Assembly: GCF_003202235.1 (NCBI RefSeq)
Contig: NZ_MASU01000017.1
Location: 62,001 to 126,000 of the forward strand
Direction of reading: 5' to 3'
Source: Prauserella flavalba
GTDB taxonomy: Bacteria; Actinomycetota; Actinomycetes; Mycobacteriales; Pseudonocardiaceae
DNA length: 64,000 nt
This document shows positions 49,683 to 58,898 of the stretch, piece by piece (position 1 is the first letter of the stretch; each line of letters opens with the position of its first letter). The position numbers and the translations under genes are program-made. The notes beneath the pieces were generated by a model. That model was not told where the DNA came from. It saw only the letters and a list, made by a program, of their open reading frames with translations, and searched no databases.

Positions 49683-50456
49683 GTGGATTCCGGGCACTCG
49701 CGAGGTGACCGCCGACTCGACAGAGGCCAGCCGGCCGGACGCTGGCCGGACGAGTCGGACAACGATGTGGCCTACCGCGATCGGGACGACTGGGGCGACC
49801 GTGACTGGCGTCCCTCACGGTTCGACGGTCCGGCGACCGGGAGGCCGGCGGATACGGGCGAATGGCTCAGCCCGCTGGACACGGGCACGCAGGGCCCTGC
49901 CGATTTCGACGTGAGCGAGTACCGGCAGCGGCTGATGAGCGGTCCCGGCTCCGAGCTCTACGGCATGGGCGGCGGCGGGCTCGTCGAGCCGGACGAGTCG
50001 GCGGCCTTCTCGGCTTTCGCCGAGCGCTCGCTCGACGGTGGCCCGCCTTCGCAGGACCTCGTGCCGTCGCCGGTGCCGAGGCAGGCGAGCGTGGAGCCGG
50101 AACGGCCGGCCGAGACCACGTCCGGTCTGGTCCGGCCTTACTTCCGTACGAAGGGCAGGACCAAGCCCGCCTACGACCTCGCGCTCGAGGCGCTGGTGTC
50201 GACCAGCGACCAGGGCCGAAGGCTCGAGCGGGTCCGGGTGCCGGAGCACCGGTCGATCTGCGGCCTGTGCCTGGACACCCGCTCGGTCGCGGAGGTGGCG
50301 GCGCTTCTGAAGCTGCCGCTGGGTGTGGTGCGGGTTCTGGTTGGTGACGTTGCAGGTCTCGGACTGGTGCTCGTGCACTCCGCGACCTCCATGGTGGGGG
50401 ACCGGCCCAGTATCGAGTTCATGGAAAGGGTGCTCAGTGGCCTTCGGAGAATTTGA
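49683..50456 (+). CDS. DUF742 protein CvnC (first copy)
   Basis: A 257-residue protein whose C-terminal 115 residues are a DUF742 winged-helix-like domain ([84 protein letters not shown]). The first 140 residues are an added acidic Asp/Arg/Gly-rich region, longer than usual for CvnC. GAGGAG lies 8 nt before GTG 49683. It ends within the CvnD start region (20-bp overlap). Confidence 0.9.
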   Translation: MDSGHSRGDRRLDRGQPAGRWPDESDNDVAYRDRDDWGDRDWRPSRFDGPATGRPADTGEWLSPLDTGTQGPADFDVSEYRQRLMSGPGSELYGMGGGGLVEPDESAAFSAFAERSLDGGPPSQDLVPSPVPRQASVEPERPAETTSGLVRPYFRTKGRTKPAYDLALEALVSTSDQGRRLERVRVPEHRSICGLCLDTRSVAEVAALLKLPLGVVRVLVGDVAGLGLVLVHSATSMVGDRPSIEFMERVLSGLRRI

Positions 50457-51045
50457 CTCCGACGCGACTACGTCTGCGGCGAGCGGTCCGACCTCGTCGG
50501 CCAAGATCGTGGTGGCCGGTGGGTTCGGCGTCGGCAAGACGACGCTGGTGGGCGCGGTCTCGGAGATCGCCCCGCTGACGACGGAAGCGTCGATGACCGA
50601 GGCGAGCCTCTCGGTCGACGACCTCTCCGCCACGCCACACAAGATGACCACCACGGTCGCGATGGACTTCGGGCGTATCTCGCTGGACTCCGACCTGGTC
50701 CTCTACGTTTTCGGCACACCGGGTCAGCACCGGTTCTGGTTCATGTGGGACGACCTCGCACTCGGCGCGATCGGCGCGGTGGTGCTCGTGGACACGCGGC
50801 GGCTGGCCGACGCGTTCCCGTCCATCGACTTCTTCGAGAACCGGAAGCTGCCGTACATCGTGGCGATCAACTGCTTCGACCGGCTGCTCCACCACCAGAT
50901 CGAGGACGTGCGCCACGCGCTCACGATCTCGCCGTCGGTGCCGATCATGGCGTGCGACGCGAGGGACAGGGAGTCGGCGAAGCAGGTGCTGATCTCGGTC
51001 GTCCAGCACGCCATCGCTCACGACAGCGCGCTGCAGGCGGGTTAG
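50437..51045 (+). CDS. Small Ras-like GTPase CvnD
   Basis: A 202-residue GTPase. Walker A/G1 is VVAGGFGVGKTTLVGAVSEI (about residues 25-44), the switch region holds TTVAMDFGRI, G3 is LYVFGTPGQHRF, with Pro-Gly-Gln as in MglA-like GTPases, and NCFD is in the G4 position. A conserved CDARDRES lies near G5. It begins at GTG 50437, inside the end of cvnC, with GGAAAGGG 6 nt upstream. As the only GTPase of this six-gene cluster it would serve both roadblock proteins. Confidence 0.94.
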   Translation: MAFGEFDSDATTSAASGPTSSAKIVVAGGFGVGKTTLVGAVSEIAPLTTEASMTEASLSVDDLSATPHKMTTTVAMDFGRISLDSDLVLYVFGTPGQHRFWFMWDDLALGAIGAVVLVDTRRLADAFPSIDFFENRKLPYIVAINCFDRLLHHQIEDVRHALTISPSVPIMACDARDRESAKQVLISVVQHAIAHDSALQAG

Positions 51046-51179
51046 CTCCCCGGGCCAGGTCACAGGGTCGTGCCGCCGCCCGCGTGAACAGCACGCGCGT
51101 ACGGGGGACTTGTCCGCGACCGGTTTGACCTGGCTAATAGTCTGGCCGCTGGAACAGTGTGCGCAGGCGAGGAGGGACA

Positions 51180-51599
51180 GTGACGGCTTCGGCCCAGCAG
51201 GGCAGCTTCGGCTGGCTCATCACCGACTTCGTGCGCAGGGTGCCGGGTGCCGCGCACGCCGTTGTCGTCTCCGCTGACGGGTTGCTGCTGGCCGCGTCGG
51301 ACGGCCTGCCGAGGGATCGGGCCGACCAGCTCTCCGCCGTCGCCTCCGGCCTGATCTCGCTGACGCTGGGCGCCGCGCGTTGTTTCGAGGCGGGCAACGT
51401 GAACCAGACGGTTGTCGAGATGGAGCGCGGGTACCTCTTCCTGATGTCGATCAGCGACGGCTCCTGCCTGGCGGTGCTCGCTGCGCCCACGTCCGACATC
51501 GGCACGGTCGCGTACGAGATGACGCTGCTCGTGGACCGGGTCGGTCAGCAGCTCACACCGGAGCTGCGGGCGCAGCTGCAGGGCGGGGTGCGTGGGTAA
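51180..51599 (+). CDS. Roadblock/LC7 protein CvnB (second copy)
   Basis: A 139-residue roadblock/LC7 protein, very similar to the first copy ([130 protein letters not shown]). Differences cluster in the middle ([15 protein letters not shown] against [15 protein letters not shown]). GGAGG precedes GTG 51180. It starts 134 bp after cvnD, with room for an internal promoter, and overlaps the next gene. Confidence 0.92.
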   Translation: MTASAQQGSFGWLITDFVRRVPGAAHAVVVSADGLLLAASDGLPRDRADQLSAVASGLISLTLGAARCFEAGNVNQTVVEMERGYLFLMSISDGSCLAVLAAPTSDIGTVAYEMTLLVDRVGQQLTPELRAQLQGGVRG

Positions 51600-52071
51600 C
51601 CGCGTGGACGCATGGGACGCCTTGCATCAGGGGACCGGCCGTGAGGGCTTCGACTCGCCCGAGCGGTTCGATCTGACGAGCCTGCCGAAGCTGACGCGCA
51701 GGGAGCCGGTGCGCGGGCCCGCGCGATTCGAGCACCGTTCGCTGGTGCGGCCGTACGCGCGGACCGGAGGCCGGACGCGGCCCGGGCAGGACCTGCAGCT
51801 GGAGTCGCTGGTGGCGACGAGCGAGCGGGGCCGCCGTTACCTGGGTGCGGCCACCACCGTGCAGCGGTTCATCTGCGACCTGTGTGTCGAGGTGCGCTCG
51901 GTGGCGGAGGTCGCCGCGTACTCGCGCCTGCCGCTGAACGTGGCGAAGGTGATCGTCGACGACCTCGCCGCGGCCGGTGCGGTGGAGATCCAGCAGCCGG
52001 GCATGCTGCTGACGGACCGCTCGTCGCGCGACTTCATGAGCCGCATCCTCGAGGGTCTCCGCGCACTCTGA
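51592..52071 (+). CDS. DUF742 protein CvnC (second copy)
   Basis: A 159-residue DUF742 protein. It is shorter than the first copy: about 45 residues, then the domain ([85 protein letters not shown]). Its GTG overlaps the end of the second roadblock gene by 8 bp. No second GTPase or kinase follows, so B' and C' look like a duplicated half-conservon. Confidence 0.92.
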   Translation: MGNRVDAWDALHQGTGREGFDSPERFDLTSLPKLTRREPVRGPARFEHRSLVRPYARTGGRTRPGQDLQLESLVATSERGRRYLGAATTVQRFICDLCVEVRSVAEVAAYSRLPLNVAKVIVDDLAAAGAVEIQQPGMLLTDRSSRDFMSRILEGLRAL

Positions 52072-52098
52072 CCACCACCCACACGTGCGGTCCCGTAT

Positions 52099-52151
52099 GG
52101 GAGCAGGGGACCTTTGCTCCCGGAAAACGGGAGTAAAGCTCCCTTGCTCCC
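52099..52151. repeat. Nested palindrome between convergent genes
   Basis: Left hairpin GGGAGCA-N9-TGCTCCC (52099-52121) and right hairpin GGGAG-N5-CTCCC (52129-52143, extended to 52151) sit around CGGAAAACGG. The two 24-nt arms are complementary to each other with three mismatches. It lies just after the second CvnC gene and before the end of the convergent Helicase_C_3 gene, a likely bidirectional terminator. It has the same arms-within-arms design as 7138-7186 with an unrelated sequence. Confidence 0.75.
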
Positions 52152-52169
52152 TTCTGGGGCAGGAGTGGG

Positions 52170-54404
52170 TCAGTCTTCGACGAGGGCGGCCGAGGTGATG
52201 CGGTGCAGTGGGTAGCGCTCGTTGTCCGAGCTTTCCAGGATGCCCCCGCCGACGCGGACCGGCGTCACCACGCGCTGGCTCGCCGTGCCGTGGGAGTCGA
52301 CGAAGCCGATCCACACCTCGCGTTGCTCGCGGGTCGCCTGTGCCAGCAGGGCCAGCGTCGCCGACGTGTCGGATCCGCCTCCCGCCGGGAGACGCACGGT
52401 CTTGCCGCGTTTCGTCGTCGCGGCCCGGTCACCGGCGCGGATGTGCGCCAGCACGGCCTTGAGCTGCTCGGGGCTGATCGGATTCTGCTGGGGCGCCGTC
52501 CTGCGGACCGGGCGGCCACGAGCGGCGATCCGGCGTCCGCTCGGGCGCAGGTCGAGGATCCGGCCCGCCGCGTCCTCCGCCGCAGGGGCGAAGCCCGCCG
52601 CACGGAGTCCGTCGAGCATGTCCGCGAGCGGATAGGGGCTCACCAGCACGGTCGGCGCGATCTTGCGCAGCTCGAACTCCTGCGCCGCCGGGGTGCCGAG
52701 CACCTCCGCCAGCAGCACCTCGTCGTCGCAACGCAGGAACGACGCCGCCGCACCGCCGCGCAGCCGCCCGTGCCTGCGGGCGACATCGTCGATCAGGTAC
52801 GTCAGCGACTGGGGCACCGGCGTCGCCGAGCGCGTGCGGAACAGCTCGTGCAGTTCGTCGGCGGTGCGCCCGCTGTCGAGCGCCCTCCGCACCGACGCCT
52901 CGGTGACCCGGTACACCGTCGCGTGACCGGCGGACTCCACGTCGGCCACGGCCGTGATCGCCGCCGCGAGATCGGCCTCCAGCGGGCCGGGGGCGACCAC
53001 CGTCAGGTCGGCCTGCACGAGCACGTGATCGACGGGCCTCGGCAGCGCGTCGGCCATCGCGCTCGCGGCGCCGTGCGGATCCCCCTCCAGCAGCGCGCCC
53101 GCCGCCGACGTGAGCGCTCCCAGCGCGACCATGCCGATCGCCGACGCCTCGGCCATCGTCCAGCGGACGAGGTCGTCCCGCAGCCGCCCGCCTCGGCGCG
53201 GCGCCCGCCAGGCCAGCAGCGCCACGAGCTCGTCGACGCCCTTCACGCCCGCGCCACCGGGTAGCGCGGCGAGCACACCCAGTACGCGGCGCCGCGCACC
53301 CGGAGCCAGCGGACGGCGCAGGTCTTCCGACAGCGGGGCGAGCGCCTTGTCCTTCGCGTCCCGCTGACCGGCGAGGCCGGGCAACCTCGGCAGGTCCAGC
53401 CACGCCTGCGCGACCCCCAGCCAGCGCAGCGCGGGCGGCGACGACAGCCACGAGTCGGTGAGCGTCGTCGGCACCCATTCCGGCGTGGTGTCGTCGCTCG
53501 CCGCCGCCAGCCCCGCGCCGAACGCCAGCTCGGCGAGCAGCGTGGCCCTGGTGTCGTCGACGTCGAGCTCCTTGGCGATGCGGCGCAGCTCGCGCACCCC
53601 GAGCCCACCGGACTTGAGCACCGGTGACGGCTGCGCCGACCACAGGTGCAGCAGGGATTCGAGGTTCCGCAGGAACTCCGTCGCCTCACCGGCCGCAGCC
53701 TGATCCACAGTGGACTGCTGGTGCGGGTTGGTGGGCAGCTCGGGCTCGCTCAGCGACTCCTTCGGGTAGACGACGCCGTCGCGCAGCGCCAGCCCCACCT
53801 CGCGCGGCAGCTCCACGGTCTGGTCGTCACGTCGGATCAGCAGCCCACGCGCGAGCAGCCGCTGCACCGGCGTCTGCGCCTCCGCCAGTTTCACGTCGGC
53901 GGCGGCGTCGCGGGTGCGGCCGATCGGCGGGCCCGCCGAGAGCTTGGCCAGCAGTGCGTGTTCGTCCTCGCCCACCTCGGCGAGCACGACGGCGAGGTCG
54001 GGCACCGAACCGGCGGGCGCGCCGAGGCCGGCCGGGAAGGGACCGAACACCTCCCGCGTGGCGGGGGCGATGCCGAGTGCGTCGTCGTCGCCCCACGCGA
54101 GGGCCAGGCCGCGGAGCCGGTCCAGCGCGGGCCCCACGTCGGTGCCGAGCAATGCGGTCACGTCGTCGCGGCTCACCGGCTCTGAGTCGGCACCGGCCAC
54201 CACCAGCGTCTCCAGCACCGCGAGCGTGGCCGTGTCCAGGTTCTCGCAGGCGCGCGCGATCGACCCCACCGTGCCGGCGCGGGTGGCGAGCACCGACGAG
54301 TCGGCCGGGGGCGGCGTCGCGAGATCGCGCCGGGCGCGCAGCAGGTCGGCCAAAGCGTCGTCGGGCACCGCGCGCAGCCAGTCCGCGAGAGAGAGGGCGG
54401 CCAT
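52170..54404 (-). CDS. Helicase_C_3-domain (XPB-associated) protein
   Basis: A 744-residue protein of the Rv0862c family with a Helicase_C_3 domain in the last 350 residues (HVLVQADLTVVAPGPLEADLAAAITAVADVESAGHATVYRVTEASVRRALDSGRTADEL, LTYLIDDVARRHGRLRGGAAASFLRCDD). A WYL-like end follows (REQREVWIGFVDSHGTASQRVVTPVRVGGGILES). There is no Walker A or DEAD box, so it is not an ATPase by itself. In mycobacteria the gene adjoins XPB; a role in the same repair process is inferred. ATG 54404 fits the conserved MAALSLADWLRAVPDDALADLLRARRDL start. Confidence 0.85.
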   Translation of the reverse strand: MAALSLADWLRAVPDDALADLLRARRDLATPPPADSSVLATRAGTVGSIARACENLDTATLAVLETLVVAGADSEPVSRDDVTALLGTDVGPALDRLRGLALAWGDDDALGIAPATREVFGPFPAGLGAPAGSVPDLAVVLAEVGEDEHALLAKLSAGPPIGRTRDAAADVKLAEAQTPVQRLLARGLLIRRDDQTVELPREVGLALRDGVVYPKESLSEPELPTNPHQQSTVDQAAAGEATEFLRNLESLLHLWSAQPSPVLKSGGLGVRELRRIAKELDVDDTRATLLAELAFGAGLAAASDDTTPEWVPTTLTDSWLSSPPALRWLGVAQAWLDLPRLPGLAGQRDAKDKALAPLSEDLRRPLAPGARRRVLGVLAALPGGAGVKGVDELVALLAWRAPRRGGRLRDDLVRWTMAEASAIGMVALGALTSAAGALLEGDPHGAASAMADALPRPVDHVLVQADLTVVAPGPLEADLAAAITAVADVESAGHATVYRVTEASVRRALDSGRTADELHELFRTRSATPVPQSLTYLIDDVARRHGRLRGGAAASFLRCDDEVLLAEVLGTPAAQEFELRKIAPTVLVSPYPLADMLDGLRAAGFAPAAEDAAGRILDLRPSGRRIAARGRPVRRTAPQQNPISPEQLKAVLAHIRAGDRAATTKRGKTVRLPAGGGSDTSATLALLAQATREQREVWIGFVDSHGTASQRVVTPVRVGGGILESSDNERYPLHRITSAALVED

Positions 54405-54479
54405 CGCTGACCACGATATCCCCTGCTTTTCCCCATCGGGCACACTGAGGGCACCGTTGGTCGAGTTGTGGAGGACGAC

Positions 54480-54671
54480 GTGGCGAAGGCCGACAGCCGG
54501 AAGAGCAAGCGGATCGATCCGACGTGGCCCGAGGTGCCCGCGGGCGAGCACCCCGTCTCGGAGCTCGCAGCGGACCGGCAGGGTGCCCTCTCCCCGTTCG
54601 GCGAAATGACGTTCCCGCTCGAGGCGGTGCCCTACGAGCACCCCGAGACCGAGATCAACAAGCGCGGCTGA
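54480..54671 (+). CDS. Small conserved actinobacterial protein (Rv0863-like position)
   Basis: A 63-residue hydrophilic protein: AKADSRKSKRIDPTWPEVPAGEHPVSELAADRQGALSPFGEMTFPLEAVPYEHPETEINKRG. No domain recognised. GTG 54480 is preferred as GGAGG lies 5 nt upstream; GTG 54468 is possible. Position between the Rv0862c-like gene and moaC matches Rv0863 in M. tuberculosis. Codon use looks coding. Function unknown. Confidence 0.65.
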   Translation: MAKADSRKSKRIDPTWPEVPAGEHPVSELAADRQGALSPFGEMTFPLEAVPYEHPETEINKRG

Positions 54672-54791
54672 CGAGGCCCCGGACCTCGGGGTCTGTTACT
54701 CGCCGGTCACCGATCCTGGCCGCCGGTGGCGGGGGTCACGGGGCTAGTGTTCTGACCCGTATAGGTCATTTTTCGATGCGGGGGTAATCCG

Positions 54792-56192
54792 ATGCCCGTT
54801 CCCGGTCCTGGTTACTCGATCACCGTGCGGCTGGAGGCACCGCCCTCGGCCAGCGCCGCCGGTGACCTGACCACCGCGGTCGGCCAGGTGGGGGGCGTGC
54901 TCACCGCGTTCGACGTCGTGGAGTCGCACAGCGACGCCATCGTCGTCGACATCACGGCTAACGTCTCCTCGGCCGATCACGCCGAGGATCTCACCAAGGC
55001 CCTCAACGCGCTGCCGGGCGTGCACGTGCGGAAGGTCTCCGACCGCACGTTCCTCATGCACCTCGGCGGCAAGCTCGAGGTCAGCCCCAAGGTCGCGCTC
55101 CGCAACCGGGACGACCTCTCCCGCGCCTACACCCCCGGCGTGGCGAGGGTCTGCCAGGCGATCGCCGCCAACCCGGAGGACGCGCGCAGGCTGACGATCA
55201 AGCGCAACACGGTCGCCGTGGTCACCGACGGCTCGGCCGTGCTGGGCCTCGGCAACATCGGCCCGTCGGCGGCGCTGCCGGTGATGGAGGGCAAGGCGGC
55301 GCTGTTCAAGAAGTTCGCGGGCGTCGACGCGTGGCCGGTGTGCCTGGACACCCAGGACACCGAGGAGATCATCCGGATCGTGCGCGCGCTCGCCCCCGTC
55401 TACGCGGGCATCAACCTCGAGGACATCGCCGCGCCGCGCTGCTTCGAGATCGAGCGGCGCCTGCGCGAGCAGCTCGACATCCCCGTCTTCCACGACGACC
55501 AGCACGGCACCGCGATCGTGGTGGTCGCCGCGCTGCGCAACGCGCTGCGCGTGGTGGGCAAGCCCATCGAGAAGTGCAAGATCGTGGTCAGCGGCGTCGG
55601 CGCGGCCGGTTCGGCGATCATCCGCCTGCTGCGGCGCAAGGGCCCGGCCGACATCGTCGCCGCCGACATCGACGGCATCGTCCACAGCGGCCGCGACAAC
55701 CTCGACGACAACCTGCGCTGGGTTGCCGAGCACACGAACAAGGACAACGTGTCGGGCACGCTGCACGACGCGCTCGTCGGTGCCGACGTGTTCATCGGTG
55801 TCTCCGCACCCAACCTCTTCAGCGCCGAGCAGGTCGCCACGATGGCCGACGACGCCGTGGTGTTCGCGCTCGCCAACCCCGATCCGGAGATCGACCCGCT
55901 GGAGGCGCAGAAGCACGCCGCCGTGGTGGCCACGGGCCGCAGCGACTACCCGAACCAGATCAACAACGTGCTCGCGTTCCCCGGCGTGTTCCGCGGGCTG
56001 CTGGACGCGCAGGCGCACCAGATCGACGACGAGATGCTCCTGGCCGCGGCCAATGCGATCGCCGACGTGGTGGACGACCGGCTCAACGCCTCGTTCATCG
56101 TGCCCAGCGTGTTCGACGCGGCTGTCGCGCCCGCCGTTGCCGAGGCCGTGAAGGCGGCCGCCAGGAAGGAAGAAGTAGCCTCGACGTCGTGA
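54792..56192 (+). CDS. NAD(P)-dependent malic enzyme with N-terminal ACT domain
   Basis: Oxidative decarboxylation of malate to pyruvate. The 466-residue protein has an N-terminal ACT-like domain of about 80 residues ([38 protein letters not shown]) that may sense an amino acid. The malic domain follows ([87 protein letters not shown]). The NAD-binding domain has [16 protein letters not shown] and ALANPDPEI. The stop overlaps the moaC start (GTGA), an unusual coupling of carbon metabolism to molybdenum-cofactor genes; the gene is not part of the M. tuberculosis order. Confidence 0.93.
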   Translation: MPVPGPGYSITVRLEAPPSASAAGDLTTAVGQVGGVLTAFDVVESHSDAIVVDITANVSSADHAEDLTKALNALPGVHVRKVSDRTFLMHLGGKLEVSPKVALRNRDDLSRAYTPGVARVCQAIAANPEDARRLTIKRNTVAVVTDGSAVLGLGNIGPSAALPVMEGKAALFKKFAGVDAWPVCLDTQDTEEIIRIVRALAPVYAGINLEDIAAPRCFEIERRLREQLDIPVFHDDQHGTAIVVVAALRNALRVVGKPIEKCKIVVSGVGAAGSAIIRLLRRKGPADIVAADIDGIVHSGRDNLDDNLRWVAEHTNKDNVSGTLHDALVGADVFIGVSAPNLFSAEQVATMADDAVVFALANPDPEIDPLEAQKHAAVVATGRSDYPNQINNVLAFPGVFRGLLDAQAHQIDDEMLLAAANAIADVVDDRLNASFIVPSVFDAAVAPAVAEAVKAAARKEEVASTS

Positions 56193-56668
56193 GTGAACTG
56201 AGCCACGTCGACGAGGCGGGCGCGGCCCGCATGGTCGACGTCTCCGGCAAGGCCGTCACCGCGCGCACTGCGGTCGCGAGCGGTCACGTCCGCACCACGG
56301 CCGAGGTGATCGGCCTGTTGTCCGAGGGCGGGCTGCCCAAGGGCGACGCGCTGGCCACGGCGCGGCTCGCGGGCATCATGGGCGCCAAGCGCACCTCCGA
56401 GCTGATCCCGCTGTGCCACCAGATCGCGCTGACCAAGGTGGACGTGAGTTTCGAGCTCGGCACCGACAGCGTGCGCATCGAGGCAATGGCGCGCACGAGC
56501 GACCGCACCGGCGTCGAGATGGAGGCGCTCACCGCGGTCGCCGTCGCCGGGCTGACGCTGCACGACATGATCAAGGCGGTGGACCCGGCCGCGACGCTCG
56601 ACGGCGTACGGCTCGAGACCAAGGACGGCGGCAAGACGGGCAGCTGGCGCCGGGAGGAGAACCGATGA
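56189..56668 (+). CDS. moaC: Cyclic pyranopterin monophosphate synthase MoaC
   Basis: Acts after MoaA to form cPMP. The 159-residue protein has the MoaC signatures [57 protein letters not shown] and [26 protein letters not shown] (with the catalytic Lys), and ends KTGSWRR. It begins at GTG 56189 inside the malic enzyme stop and its own stop overlaps the mog-moaE ATG, so all three are coupled. Confidence 0.96.
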   Translation: MSELSHVDEAGAARMVDVSGKAVTARTAVASGHVRTTAEVIGLLSEGGLPKGDALATARLAGIMGAKRTSELIPLCHQIALTKVDVSFELGTDSVRIEAMARTSDRTGVEMEALTAVAVAGLTLHDMIKAVDPAATLDGVRLETKDGGKTGSWRREENR

Positions 56669-57615
56669 CACGCACGGCGAGGGTGATTGTGGCGTCCAAC
56701 CGGGCCGCGACCGGAGTCTACGCCGATCAGACCGGTCCGATCATCGCCAAGTGGCTGACCGAGCGCTCCTACGACGTGCCGGAGCCGATCGTCGTCGAGG
56801 ACGGCGAGCCGGTGGCGCAGGCACTGCGGGGCTGCCTCACCGACGACGTTGACGTGGTGATCACCACCGGTGGAACGGGGATTTCGCCGACGGACCGCAC
56901 GCCCGAGGCGACGGCGCCGCTGCTGGACATCGAGCTGCCCGGCCTCGCGGACGCCGTCAGGGCAGCGGGGCAGGAGAAGGTGCCCACGGCGATGCTCTCG
57001 CGCGGGCTTGCCGGGATCGCGGGCCGGACGCTCGTGGTGAACCTGCCCGGCTCGCGGGGCGGCGTGAACGACGGCCTCGACGTGCTCGACACGGTGCTCG
57101 ACCACGCCGTCGACCAGATCGCGGGCGGCGACCATCCCCGGCATGGCGCCGGTCACGCCGAGCCGGCCCAGGATGCGGAGGGTGGAGCTCACGCCCGCGT
57201 GGCGCTGGCGCAGGTGACCGAGACGGAGTTGTCCGTCGAGGAGCACGCCCAGCTGGTGCGTGACGCGGGCGCGGGTGCCGTGGTGACGTTCGGCGGCGTG
57301 GTGCGCGACCACGACGACGGCCGCTCGGTGACCTCCCTGTACTACGAGGGGCACCCGAGCGCGGGCGACGTGCTCGCGCGCGTGGTCTCCGAGGTGGCCG
57401 CCCACCGGGCCGGGCTGCGCGCCGTCGCCGTGAGCCACCGGCTCGGCGCGCTGGAGATCGGCGACGTGGCGCTCGCGTGCGCGGTCGCCGCCGACCACCG
57501 GGCCGAGGCTTTCGCCGCCTGCGCGGAGCTGGTGGACGAGGTCAAGGCCCGCCTCCCGGTGTGGAAGCACCAGAAGTTCACGGACGGCACCGACGAGTGG
57601 GTCAACTCGCCATAG
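56665..57615 (+). CDS. Mog-MoaE fusion protein (two molybdopterin-synthesis steps)
   Basis: A 316-residue fusion. Residues 1-152 are a MogA/MoaB adenylyltransferase domain ([61 protein letters not shown]). Residues 153-177 are a polar His/Ala/Gly/Glu linker. Residues 178-316 are MoaE, the large subunit of molybdopterin synthase ([76 protein letters not shown], with the conserved active-site lysines). In M. tuberculosis these are separate genes (Rv0865, Rv0866). MoaE works with MoaD (59.8 kb). The frame is continuous with no sign of frameshift. Confidence 0.92.
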   Translation: MTRTARVIVASNRAATGVYADQTGPIIAKWLTERSYDVPEPIVVEDGEPVAQALRGCLTDDVDVVITTGGTGISPTDRTPEATAPLLDIELPGLADAVRAAGQEKVPTAMLSRGLAGIAGRTLVVNLPGSRGGVNDGLDVLDTVLDHAVDQIAGGDHPRHGAGHAEPAQDAEGGAHARVALAQVTETELSVEEHAQLVRDAGAGAVVTFGGVVRDHDDGRSVTSLYYEGHPSAGDVLARVVSEVAAHRAGLRAVAVSHRLGALEIGDVALACAVAADHRAEAFAACAELVDEVKARLPVWKHQKFTDGTDEWVNSP

Positions 57616-57616
57616 T

Positions 57617-57712
57617 GCACGACTCGCGGTCGGGAGCGCACGACTCGCGAACCGGAACGCACGACTCGCGGCCAGGAACGCACGACTCGCGGTCCTGAGC
57701 GCACGACTCGCG
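57617..57712. repeat. 21-bp phased repeat array (five units)
   Basis: Five direct copies of GCACGACTCGCG begin at 57617, 57638, 57659, 57680 and 57701, exactly 21 bp apart, with variable 9-bp linkers (often GGNCNGGAAC-like). The array starts two bases after the mog-moaE stop and ends before a pair of terminator hairpins. The same core occurs inverted and direct at 18.6-18.8 kb. Confidence 0.92.
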
Positions 57713-57721
57713 AACAGCACA

Positions 57722-57756
57722 AGGGCCCCACCGTCCGGGGGACACGGTGGGGCCCT
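57722..57756. terminator. GC-rich hairpin between mog-moaE and rpfA
   Basis: A perfect 13-bp stem (AGGGCCCCACCGT with ACGGTGGGGCCCT) and 9-nt loop. There is no T-tract, but its position between convergent genes makes it a likely bidirectional terminator. Confidence 0.75.
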
Positions 57757-57760
57757 GTGT

Positions 57761-57800
57761 GCCGGGTCCGCAAGCCTTCGGGTAGGCCCGCGGACCCGGC
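57761..57800. terminator. Second GC-rich hairpin before the rpfA 3' end
   Basis: The outer stem GCCGGGTCCGC/GCGGACCCGGC (57761-57771, 57790-57800) contains an inner stem GCCT/AGGC. It follows the previous hairpin by 4 nt; together they form a double barrier to read-through. Confidence 0.7.
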
Positions 57801-57839
57801 ATCCGCGCCGTCAGGGGCAAGTGAGTCCGCGTCAGCGGG

Positions 57840-58720
<881 letters not shown>

Positions 58721-58745
58721 ACCCGTGATCGGAAATTATCAAGCC

Positions 58746-58761
58746 TGTGACCTAGGTCACA
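58746..58761. promoter_or_regulatory. CRP-type binding site upstream of rpfA
   Basis: TGTGACCTAGGTCACA is a perfect palindrome and a perfect match to TGTGA-N6-TCACA. It is 265 nt upstream of the rpfA start, in front of the structured leader. In M. tuberculosis rpfA is a known target of the cAMP receptor protein Rv3676, so conserved cAMP control is likely. Confidence 0.85.
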
Positions 58762-58898
58762 GTAACACCACGCAACCTCGAGCGATTCCAGTGTTCTCGC
58801 TGGTCAGGGCGCCGTTATCCGGCCGTTTCCTTCTCGAGATATTTCACGGTAAGTGAGGTCTGTGTCACGTGGATTTGGCGCGAATACTCCGTTTGTGA

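Noticed and set aside
57617-57712. CRISPR array
   Set aside because: Units are 12-bp cores with 9-bp linkers of similar sequence; there are no unique spacers of about 30 nt and no cas genes.
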